This document shows, piece by piece, positions 4,643 through 11,259 of a stretch of DNA of 11,933 nt (position 1 is its first letter; every line of letters starts with the position of its first letter). Origin of the DNA: an uncultured Chlorobiaceae bacterium (GTDB lineage: Bacteria > Bacteroidota > Chlorobiia > Chlorobiales > Chlorobiaceae); assembly GCA_903917955.1 (NCBI GenBank), contig CAIXCO010000338.1, forward strand, positions 1 to 11,933, written 5' to 3'. A program made the position numbers and the translations under genes. A model generated the notes under the pieces. It saw nothing but the letters and a program-made list of their open reading frames with translations, had not been told where the DNA came from and did no database searches.

Positions 4643-6179
4643 AATTGGCCGCTTGCCCGACAATGATATCGTTATCAGCCCTCGCGAAGAGGATGTTTCC
4701 AGAGTCCATGCCTTGCTCAAGATTGATAACGATGGCACCGTCAGAATCAGCGATCTGGCATCCAGAAATGGCACCTCGGTCAATGGGAAAGCGCTGCAAA
4801 AAGGTGAAGAGGTGGTCATCACTCCGGCCGATGAGGTGATGCTTGGAAGCCACTACCGAATTGATGTCTGGAGTTATCTGCAAGGCGATCTGATCGACAA
4901 GGAGCGTGGCCATCAAGAGAAAATGAGTGGTGAAATTAAAAAAACGGTGAGTATCGGACGAAATTCGTCAAACACTATTGTTCTGCCTTATGCGGATGTT
5001 TCAGGCGAACATGCTGATCTGCTGCTTTTGAAGAATGGGGAGGTTTTCCTGAAAGACAACCATTCGACCAACGGAACCATCGTCAATGGGTTGGCCATCA
5101 CCAGCAAAAAAATAGTGAGGGGCGATACCATTGTTATCGGTGACGGGCACATCCTGAACTGGGAAACCCATCTGTTCGGCAAGCAGGCCGTTACAAAAAA
5201 ATTCATGATACCGGCCATTGCGGCGGCGGTTGTGCTGATGCTCGGAATCGGATTTTATTTTCTTAAAGACAGGATTATGCCGGTTGGAGTGATGGAAAAG
5301 TATGGAAATTCAGTTGTCATCATCTATAACGACTATGTGTACGAAGTTGATTTTGGGGACAATAAAAAGGTTTACATGACTAAAACCAATAAAGGGTTTG
5401 AACTCTATAATCCCGCACAAAATGAACCAATAACCATAACCGGCAGTGGCTTTTTTGTTTCAGCGGATGGTAAAATCATGACAAACCGCCACGTCGCCCT
5501 TCCCTGGGATTATGACGAGAATACCAAGGCGGTCAAGGCGTTTGTTGAGGGTGAAATTGTTAAAGAGATTGCGCGACTTGAACAGGATAAATCGACCGCG
5601 CTCATTGGTAATTTAATCGGAGCGAAAATAAATGTATTGCCCGTCATTACTACCCTGCACAATTTGAATAAAGTTAACGTCGTTGTCTCCGGCAAGTCGC
5701 TCTATCTTGGTATCGGGCTTAATGACACCTTCATCAATGCAAAAAGTGACTTGATTGGTTGCCTCTTTCTGCGGGATTCGGGAGATAAAGAGCGTGATGT
5801 TGCCCTGATTCAGATCAAGAACAAGTCATTGCCGGGCAAGGTGAAGGAGTATGTTCATCTTGATGAAGCGCTTACCGATAAAAAATTGCTGAAGCCTGGC
5901 ATGAAACTGACAATGATTGGCTATCCGGCCGGTTTTGCATTAGGGCAGACAACCGAGGGGTTGAAAGTCAATTTTGAGGAGGGTTCGCTTTCACGTATTG
6001 CGGATGAAATCAACTTTGGGCACAATCTGCCCGCCATCCCCGGCTCGAGTGGGTCGCCGATATTCAATGAAAAAGGGCAGCTTGTCGGGGTCAATAATCA
6101 GCAGCTTATCAACACCCAGACCTTTAATATGGCAATTCTGGCAAAACATGCCGTCGATCTTTATAACTCAAAACAGTAA
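4629..6179 (+). CDS. Double-FHA membrane protein with periplasmic trypsin/HtrA-like protease domain
   Basis: This protein has 516 residues. FHA 1 (about 1-82) shows GR (7-8), SRVH (24-27) and RNGTSVNG (46-53). FHA 2 (about 103-182) shows IGRNSSN (109-115), SGEH (125-128) and STNGTIVNG (146-154). These are the phosphothreonine-binding residues of FHA domains. A TM segment (about 192-212) follows. A chymotrypsin-fold protease domain then has GSGFFVSADGKIMTNRHVA with H288, RDVALIQI with D390, and GSSGSP with S474 as the likely triad. The His-Asp gap (about 100 residues) is much longer than in HtrA (about 30), so an insertion lies between them. I infer cytoplasmic FHA domains reading kinase phosphorylation and an extracytoplasmic protease. 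No PDZ domain is seen. There is no clear Shine-Dalgarno sequence. The next gene follows after 12 bases, indicating cotranscription. Confidence 0.88.
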   Translation: MRILKIGRLPDNDIVISPREEDVSRVHALLKIDNDGTVRISDLASRNGTSVNGKALQKGEEVVITPADEVMLGSHYRIDVWSYLQGDLIDKERGHQEKMSGEIKKTVSIGRNSSNTIVLPYADVSGEHADLLLLKNGEVFLKDNHSTNGTIVNGLAITSKKIVRGDTIVIGDGHILNWETHLFGKQAVTKKFMIPAIAAAVVLMLGIGFYFLKDRIMPVGVMEKYGNSVVIIYNDYVYEVDFGDNKKVYMTKTNKGFELYNPAQNEPITITGSGFFVSADGKIMTNRHVALPWDYDENTKAVKAFVEGEIVKEIARLEQDKSTALIGNLIGAKINVLPVITTLHNLNKVNVVVSGKSLYLGIGLNDTFINAKSDLIGCLFLRDSGDKERDVALIQIKNKSLPGKVKEYVHLDEALTDKKLLKPGMKLTMIGYPAGFALGQTTEGLKVNFEEGSLSRIADEINFGHNLPAIPGSSGSPIFNEKGQLVGVNNQQLINTQTFNMAILAKHAVDLYNSKQ

Positions 6180-6191
6180 TCTATTAGAACC

Positions 6192-6833
6192 ATGCCAACC
6201 ATCAATAAATGTGTCAATGGTCATCAATTTGACGCTGAAAAGTTCAACGAATGCCCCTATTGCCCGAAAACATCACTTTTGAATGATGCCTCTTCAATCA
6301 ACAAAACAGAGCCCAGTATCATGAACAAAACCGTTGTTACCAACAAAACCGTCTCTTCAGGCACTGAGAAAACTACGGTTTCCTCCAATCAGGGAGCAAT
6401 AAACGAGACCATTGTGACCACGGGTAACAAAGCTGGTGTTGAGAAAGGAACAAAAATATTCGGCTTATCGAACCCCGCACAAGAGCGAAAGCTTGTTGGT
6501 TTTCTGGTCACCTATGACCTTGATGAACGGGGTAAATCGTATCCGCTGTTTGAAGGGAGAAATCTTGTTGGCTCCGACAGGGGTTGTGATATTGTCATCG
6601 AAAATGTTCCGGCCGTTTCAGGAAAGCATCTGACCATACTCTACCGAAAAGGCCTCTTTTTGTTCAAGGATGAGTTCTCAACCAACGGGACATACATTGA
6701 CGGGGAGATGCAGAATGAGGGTACTCTGAACAAAGAGTGCATCATAACGGTCGGGGGTGTCAGCCTCTATTTTATCATGGTGCCGTTTCATCTCGACGCA
6801 AACCCGCGATACGTCACAGATCCAAAGGTATAA
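6192..6833 (+). CDS. Zinc-ribbon/FHA protein with Thr-rich linker
   Basis: This soluble protein has 213 residues. The N-terminus has a zinc-ribbon-like arrangement, CVNGHQF then CPYC (C7, H11, C21, C24). Residues 33-80 are rich in Thr and Ser, with repeated NKTVV/NKTVS/NETIV motifs. The C-terminal FHA domain (about 105-195) contains EGRNLVGSDRGCDI, SGKH (143-146) and STNGTYIDG (163-171). FHA domains bind phosphothreonine. A Thr-rich segment in the same protein could be a kinase substrate that folds back on or recruits FHA domains, as in the actinobacterial GarA/OdhI type; that is an inference. It lies between the FHA-protease and the PP2C gene in the same direction, and no TM segment or signal peptide is visible. 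Confidence 0.87.
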   Translation: MPTINKCVNGHQFDAEKFNECPYCPKTSLLNDASSINKTEPSIMNKTVVTNKTVSSGTEKTTVSSNQGAINETIVTTGNKAGVEKGTKIFGLSNPAQERKLVGFLVTYDLDERGKSYPLFEGRNLVGSDRGCDIVIENVPAVSGKHLTILYRKGLFLFKDEFSTNGTYIDGEMQNEGTLNKECIITVGGVSLYFIMVPFHLDANPRYVTDPKV

Positions 6834-6929
6834 GCAGCTCTTTACTTATGGGTCCGTTTCATCTGCTTTGCGCGTGACGGCAGTGCACGAATGCCATTTT
6901 TTTATAATGTCAGGATAGATAACCATACT

Positions 6930-8522
6930 ATGAAGAACAGTGTCAAGCATTATGAAATAGCAAACGCAACCGATGTGGGCCGGGTGCGAAAAGTAAACGA
7001 AGACTACTATGGCACCCGAGAGACCCTGAATGGTGAAGTGGTTGTTGTGTGTGATGGCATGGGCGGCCATGCCGGTGGTGAAACAGCCTCCCGACTGGCG
7101 GTTGAGTCGATCATTGCCAGCCTGAACAGCAAGCTCTCTGCCGACCCACTCAACGCCCTGAATGAGGCTTTGCTCTCTGCCAACCAGGTTATTCTGGACT
7201 ATGCGCGCCAGCATCCCGAGCTCAAGGGGATGGGCTCGACCTGTGTAGTGCTGCTTCTGAGAGATAACTGCGGTTATTATGCGCATGTTGGCGACAGCCG
7301 AATCTACCTCTACACCAAAAATCACCTTCAGCAACTCACCAAAGACCATTCGTTTGTACAGTCGCTTGTTGATGCAGGAGCCATAAGCCCGAAAGATGCG
7401 GAGAGTCATCCAAGAAAAAATGAAATTACCAATGCTCTCGGGCTTGAACGGATGCAGCCGCCAACGCTTGGCCAGAAGCCCTGCAAGCCGCGACAGGGTG
7501 ATATTCTGCTGCTTTGTACCGATGGCCTGACCGGCATGGTCAGTGATCAGCAGATTCAGGAGCTGTTGGGCGCGGAAATGGAACTCTATGACAAGGCCAA
7601 AAAGCTTGTTCAGCTTGCTAATGATGCTGATGGGATCGATAATATTACCCTTCAGCTCGTGCAATTCAGCGGCAGTGGCCTTGCCAAAAGCGGAAAGGGT
7701 GATACCGTCAAAGTCAACAAAAGAGTGTTGCAGGTGGCAGGGGTTGCCTTGTTGCTCCTTGGCTTGTTTGGCGGGTTAGCGCTTATGGCTTCAGGCGGCT
7801 CATTCGGTGGTGGCATTGGTCAAAAAATAGCCGCATTTTTCCATCATGGGCCTGCTGCGGCTCCACCGAACAATGCTCCGGCCATAAAGGCGGTGTCACC
7901 TGCTTCGAGTGCAGAGAAGGATTCATTGCAAGCTGCTCTTAAAAAGGCCAATGGTGAGCGGGATGCTGCAAAAGCTGAAGCAGAACGTGCGCAAAAGGCA
8001 GCCGCGCTCGCAAAGGCAAAAAGTGAGAAGGATGCAGCCGCACTGTTGAAGGCTAATCAGGCAAAGGCTAAACAGGGGAGTGATGACCATCGGGCTGCTG
8101 AAGCCGGAGCGCAGGCTTCAACGGTGGAAAAAATTAAGATTGGTGACGTGTATGGCGGAGGGATTGTCTTTTCTGTCGATACAACCGGGAAGCATGGCCT
8201 TATTGCTGCCAAATCGGATCTGCTCGACCACAATGCAGGTACGGATGACAGATTTGGTGGTCTATATTCCTGGAATGATGCAAAAGCTGCCTGTAGTCAT
8301 CTTGATCTTGGTGGTTATAGCGATTGGCGTCTGCCAGACAGGGCTGAGCTACAGAAACTCTGGCTCAAACGAGTTGTTGTTGGCGGTTTTGTGAATTACG
8401 ATTACTGGAGCGCTTCGGAAAAGGATGAACGGAGCGCATTTTTCCAGGATTTTGGCAACGGTAAGCAGTTCAATGACAAGAAGACGCAAACCTGTCGTGT
8501 TCGCCCGATCCGGTCGTTTTAG
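6930..8522 (+). CDS. PP2C-type Ser/Thr phosphatase with TM segment and DUF1566 sensor domain
   Basis: This protein has 530 residues. The PP2C domain (about 8-246) shows TDVGRVRKVNED (metal-ligand region, E24/D25), VCDGMGGHAGG (D42), HVGDSRIYLY (119-128), LLCTDGLTGM (D198) and GIDNIT (D237), so the metal-binding acidic residues are present. A TM segment (about 267-287) is followed by an Ala/Lys/Glu-rich coiled-coil region (about 328-382) and a DUF1566 domain (about 402-530) ending RVRPIRSF. The phosphatase thus has the same layout as kinases A and B. Its DUF1566 tail aligns in length with theirs, but the constant codons differ in third positions and no GC hairpin follows, so it is not an obvious target of the same template. 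I start at 6930; an in-frame ATG at 6891 would add 13 residues. Neither start has a good Shine-Dalgarno sequence. Likely role: reversing phosphorylation by the neighbouring kinases. Confidence 0.92.
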   Translation: MKNSVKHYEIANATDVGRVRKVNEDYYGTRETLNGEVVVVCDGMGGHAGGETASRLAVESIIASLNSKLSADPLNALNEALLSANQVILDYARQHPELKGMGSTCVVLLLRDNCGYYAHVGDSRIYLYTKNHLQQLTKDHSFVQSLVDAGAISPKDAESHPRKNEITNALGLERMQPPTLGQKPCKPRQGDILLLCTDGLTGMVSDQQIQELLGAEMELYDKAKKLVQLANDADGIDNITLQLVQFSGSGLAKSGKGDTVKVNKRVLQVAGVALLLLGLFGGLALMASGGSFGGGIGQKIAAFFHHGPAAAPPNNAPAIKAVSPASSAEKDSLQAALKKANGERDAAKAEAERAQKAAALAKAKSEKDAAALLKANQAKAKQGSDDHRAAEAGAQASTVEKIKIGDVYGGGIVFSVDTTGKHGLIAAKSDLLDHNAGTDDRFGGLYSWNDAKAACSHLDLGGYSDWRLPDRAELQKLWLKRVVVGGFVNYDYWSASEKDERSAFFQDFGNGKQFNDKKTQTCRVRPIRSF

Positions 8523-8564
8523 CTTCCTCGCTGACCAATTTTTCATGATCTCTCAAACGTAACC

Positions 8565-9773
8565 ATGGAACAACAGATACTCAAATACCGCATCGAGCGT
8601 GAACTTGGCCAGGGCGGGATGAGCCGGGTCTGGCTTGGCGTTGACCCGGTAACGGAGCAGCGGGTGGCCATCAAGGCGTTACTGCCGCATTTTGCCGAGG
8701 ATCCTTATGTGCGCTCACTCTTTGAGCGGGAGGCAAAAGCACTGGCAAAACTGGATCATCCCGGCATTGTCAGTTTGATTGACTACCACCCCGACAAACT
8801 CTTGCTGATACAGCAGTATATCGAGGGGATGAATCTTGAGGAGTACATCACCCGCCACCGGGGCCCCATTCCGGAAGAGGAGACCAAGGAGCTGTTCGGT
8901 AAATTGCTCGAAGCCTTTGCCTATGTGCACCGCAGCGGCGTTATCCATCGCGATATCAAGCCGGCCAACATCCTCATGACCAGGGAGAATCAGATCAAGG
9001 TGGTCGATTTCGGGATTGCGAAAGATACCAAACTTGCCCGCGAAACGGCGACAGGCCAAAGCCCCGGGACGCCATCCTACATGAGCCCGGAGCAGATCAA
9101 AAGCAAGCAGGGGGAACCGCTCGACCTGCGCACCGACATCTACTCCCTTGGCGTGGTGTTGCACCAGATGCTTACCGGTAAAGCGCCCTATAATACGGCA
9201 ACGGAGGAGGATTTTGAAATTCAGTCTAAAATTGTCAAGGAGCCTCTGCCAAGGATGAAGGGCATCTACGAGTATGTGTCGTCAGGGATGCAGGCGATTG
9301 TCGACAAGGCTACGGCAAAAGATCGTAACCGGCGCTACCAGAGCTGCGAAGAGTTTTTGCAGGCTATCAAAGCGCTCAAGCCACCGCCACCTCCAAAACC
9401 CGACTGGATGAAGTGGCTGCGCGACAAACGGGTTATGGCCGGAGCGGCTGTGCTGGTGCTGCTGGTTGCGCTGTGGCTCTTCGCGTTCAATCATCCGCCA
9501 AAGCCTGTTGAAGCGCCTGTTGAGGTTTCAGCTTCAGTTTCAGCTCCTGCTGTGCCGCCGGTGGTTGTCGATTCCGTCGCCATAAAAGAGGCTCAGCGGA
9601 AGGCCAGGCGGCAAGAGGCCAGGATTGCATGGCTGCAACATGAGAGAGACTCCCTTATAGCGCGTGGAAAGGTAAACCGTGAAAATCTGAAGATCAATAA
9701 AAAACCAGTGCCTCGTCCGGTACCTGTATCTGTTCAGGAAAAGCCCTCCAGAATTGACGTAAAAACGTTTTAA
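8565..9773 (+). CDS. Membrane Ser/Thr protein kinase without C-terminal sensor (kinase C)
   Basis: This Hanks-type kinase has 402 residues. Motifs are GQGGMSRV (15-22), VAIK (K37), HRDIKPAN (D130), DFG (D148), YMSPEQ and DIYSLG. A polyproline stretch (273-277) precedes the TM segment (about 290-308), and a Pro/Val-rich then charged extracytoplasmic tail (about 311-402) ends KPSRIDVKTF. The tail resembles the linkers of kinases A and B but stops where their DUF1566 domain would begin. The gene starts 42 bases after the PP2C stop. A secreted FGE-like gene begins 38 bases after its stop, so the sensor may be supplied in trans. The post-stop sequence TTTAACCATT matches the sequence after the stops of kinases A and B, hinting that this gene was recombined from a similar unit. 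Confidence 0.92.
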   Translation: MEQQILKYRIERELGQGGMSRVWLGVDPVTEQRVAIKALLPHFAEDPYVRSLFEREAKALAKLDHPGIVSLIDYHPDKLLLIQQYIEGMNLEEYITRHRGPIPEEETKELFGKLLEAFAYVHRSGVIHRDIKPANILMTRENQIKVVDFGIAKDTKLARETATGQSPGTPSYMSPEQIKSKQGEPLDLRTDIYSLGVVLHQMLTGKAPYNTATEEDFEIQSKIVKEPLPRMKGIYEYVSSGMQAIVDKATAKDRNRRYQSCEEFLQAIKALKPPPPPKPDWMKWLRDKRVMAGAAVLVLLVALWLFAFNHPPKPVEAPVEVSASVSAPAVPPVVVDSVAIKEAQRKARRQEARIAWLQHERDSLIARGKVNRENLKINKKPVPRPVPVSVQEKPSRIDVKTF

Positions 9774-9811
9774 CCATTGAATCCTTTAACCATTTTTTTG
9801 TGGGTCAAAAA

Positions 9812-10738
9812 ATGAAACCAAAACGTATCTGTTCCACCGTTACAGCCCTTCTTGTTGCGGCGGTCATTTTTTTCGGCGGAGCATTGCCTGCGAATGCAGT
9901 GGGGTTTGTGCTGATCCCTGGCGGCACGTTTACGATGGGGAGCCCGGCAGGTGAGGTTGGCCATCAAAACGATGAGACGCAGCATCAGGTAAAAGTGAGT
10001 GACTTTTACATCGCCGAATATGAAGTAACGGTTGCCGAGTTCAGGAAATTTGTAGCAGCAAAAGGGTACCTGACAGATGCCGAAAAAGGAGATGGCAGTT
10101 ATATTTGGGATGGAACAAAATGGGAGAAGAGAGCAGGAGTAAACTGGCGCCATGGAATCTCGGGTACTGTTCGACCTCAGAGTGAAGAGAACCATCCTGT
10201 TGTACATGTGAGCTGGAATGATGCTGTGGCTTACTGTAAAGCGCTCTCGGCAAAAACGGGTAAGAGGTATCGTTTGCCCACCGAAGCAGAGTGGGAGTAT
10301 GCCTGCCGTGTGGGCAGCAGAACGCCGTTCAATACAGGAGAGAACCTGACGACCGGTCAGGCCAACTATAACGGCAATTATCCCTACAACAACAATCCGA
10401 AAGGGGGATATCTGCAGAACACCGTTCCGGTAAACACTTTTGCACCTAATCGGTTCGGGCTGTACAATATGCATGGTAATGTCTGGGAGTGGTGCAGTGA
10501 TTGGTTCAGTGAAACCTATTATGACGAATGTAAAGCGCAAGGTGTTGTTACCAATCCCACCGGGCCATCAACGCGTTCGTACCGTGTGATTCGTGGCGGG
10601 AGCTGGTACTACTTTGCCGAGATTTGTCGGTCGGCTTTTCGGGCCTCAACCCCCCCGACTACCGGTTCAACCTCGTTGGCTTCCGCCTGGTTTTCGTCCC
10701 GTAGTCAGTTGGCTGCTCATGCCGGCTTTGTTTTTTGA
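9812..10738 (+). CDS. Secreted FGE/sulfatase-modifying-factor-like protein with DGR-type tail, frameshifted near the end
   Basis: As read, the protein has 308 residues. The N-terminus MKPKRICSTVTALL...ALPANA is a classic signal peptide (cut after about A29), which favours ATG 9812 over GTG 9800. The body has FGE-fold motifs: IPGGTFTMGSP, YEVTVAEF, VSWNDAVAYC, YRLPTEAEWEYAC, GLYNMHGNVWEWC and YRVIRGGSW. After that the family normally reads CRSA.R....P..R....GFRLV. Here CRSAFRA is followed by a run of seven C (10650-10656), after which GFRLVFVP continues in the +1 frame with a stop at 10702-10704. One extra C (or two fewer) would restore a family-like 297-residue protein. The frame as given ends in non-family residues. 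It may be a real phase-off variant, a decayed gene or a sequencing error. FGE-fold proteins are common DGR targets and need not be enzymes. Confidence 0.85.
   Translation: MKPKRICSTVTALLVAAVIFFGGALPANAVGFVLIPGGTFTMGSPAGEVGHQNDETQHQVKVSDFYIAEYEVTVAEFRKFVAAKGYLTDAEKGDGSYIWDGTKWEKRAGVNWRHGISGTVRPQSEENHPVVHVSWNDAVAYCKALSAKTGKRYRLPTEAEWEYACRVGSRTPFNTGENLTTGQANYNGNYPYNNNPKGGYLQNTVPVNTFAPNRFGLYNMHGNVWEWCSDWFSETYYDECKAQGVVTNPTGPSTRSYRVIRGGSWYYFAEICRSAFRASTPPTTGSTSLASAWFSSRSQLAAHAGFVF
10607..10677 (+). other. Candidate DGR variable region of the FGE-like protein
   Basis: After RGGSW the codons read TAC TAC TTT, then GCC GAG, ATT, TGT CGG TCG GCT, TTT CGG GCC TCA ACC, and in the corrected frame GAC TAC CGG TTC AAC CTC. 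In FGE-type DGR targets these sites are Asn-rich in the template (NNN, N, N, NNN). Here they are aromatic or small residues with third bases C or T, fitting adenine mutagenesis. The following GTTGGCTTCCGCCTGG encodes the invariant VGFRL. No second copy or template is in the window, so this rests on family knowledge. Confidence 0.55.
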
Positions 10739-10754
10739 GCGAGAGGGCAGTACC

Positions 10755-10805
10755 AACATTTTGGTGAGCGGCGGAGAGGGACGAACCGCCGCACGCCAAA
10801 ATGTT
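10755..10805 (+). other. Long imperfect hairpin downstream of the FGE-like gene
   Basis: Bases 10755-10774 (AACATTTTGGTGAGCGGCGG) pair with 10786-10805 (CCGCCGCACGCCAAAATGTT), giving a 20-bp stem with one A-A mismatch and one T-G pair. The loop is 11 bases (10775-10785). It begins 50 bases after the frame-corrected stop of the FGE-like gene. By position it could be the cruciform partner of that variable region, but it is longer and farther away than the kinase hairpins. It could also be an extragenic palindrome. Confidence 0.6.
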
Positions 10806-10829
10806 CCGGTCACAACCGACTACAGAAAC

Positions 10830-10860
10830 GTCCACCGAAGGTGGACCGCCGATTTTTTTT
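10830..10860 (+). terminator. Candidate intrinsic terminator
   Basis: GTCCACC (10830-10836), loop GAA, and GGTGGAC (10840-10846) form a 7-bp stem, followed after six bases by eight T (10853-10860). It would end transcription of the gene series that closes with the FGE-like protein. The six-base gap between stem and T-tract is longer than usual, and the same bases may be coding in the remnant starting at 10801, so confidence is moderate. Confidence 0.42.
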
Positions 10861-10888
10861 AAAAGTGCCGATTTCCTGAAGGATTATC

Positions 10889-10932
10889 AAACAGGCTTAT
10901 CGTTTTACACAAACAGGCTTATCGTTTTACAC
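10889..10932 (+). repeat. Perfect tandem duplication of a 22-bp unit
   Basis: The unit begins AAACAGGCTTATCG and ends TTTTACAC. It occupies 10889-10910 and is repeated exactly at 10911-10932. Perfect identity suggests a recent slippage or duplication event. It disrupts a coding frame, as described for 10801-11071. Confidence 0.95.
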
Positions 10933-11259
10933 TGATGCAGATAAAACGTTTCACCATACCTGTCGCGGTGACCATGGCGCTCTCTTGCAGGAGCTGAACA
11001 CCTTTATGAAGGCACACAAGATTCTGGAGATCCAGCAAAAGCTGATTGGTAACGATAACGGAGCCAACTGATGCTTTTGTGCTGCATTCCATCGACAGAG
11101 ATGCGAGCGCCAGCGCGGGCGGGAGGGTTAGCTGGCACCTGAACTATTTTGTTTTGCGGGTCATGACAGATATATTTGAAGTGATTGTGGCTGATTGTGG
11201 ATTGTTGCCGCAGTGCAGCAGCTCAGTTGAGGTGATGGTGTTGAAACCAAAAGAAATGT

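Larger units (their letters stand above)
10801..11071 (+). pseudogene. Short gene broken by a 22-bp tandem duplication (unknown)
   Basis: From ATG 10801 a frame reads MFRSQPTTETSTEGGPP, IFFKSADFLKDYQTGLSFYT, then stops at 10933-10935. If one of the two 22-bp repeat units (10889-10932) is removed, the frame continues as DADKTFHHTCRGDHGALLQE and LNTFMKAHKILEIQQKLIGN to a stop at 11069-11071, about 82 residues in all. Since 22 is not a multiple of three, the duplication shifts the frame. The C-terminal part looks helical and protein-like. The first 20 or so codons overlap the hairpins and may not be genuine. I do not recognise the family. Confidence 0.4.
10740..11259 (+). other. Gene-poor segment with hairpins and a broken gene
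   Basis: Between the FGE-like gene and the right-hand Rpn-family gene lie a long imperfect hairpin, a short hairpin with a T-tract, and a frameshifted remnant carrying a 22-bp tandem duplication; each is listed separately. In 11072-11259 I see no supported gene, only GC-rich patches (11100-11125) and AT-rich stretches. The frame that starts at 11046 overlaps the nuclease start and looks like chance. Confidence 0.5.

Noticed and set aside
6846..7664. 272-codon minus-strand frame opposite the PP2C domain
   Set aside because: It is the complement of a clear PP2C domain with all catalytic motifs and shows no recognisable protein features.
9770..10540. 256-codon minus-strand frame opposite the FGE-like gene
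   Set aside because: The + strand carries a signal peptide and a full set of FGE-fold motifs; the minus frame is its shadow.
10740..11259. Possible DGR template repeat or non-coding template RNA after the FGE-like gene
   Set aside because: I found no second copy of the VR backbone codons (such as GTCGGTCGGCT or GGCTTCCGCCTGG) and no Asn-rich AAC run here.
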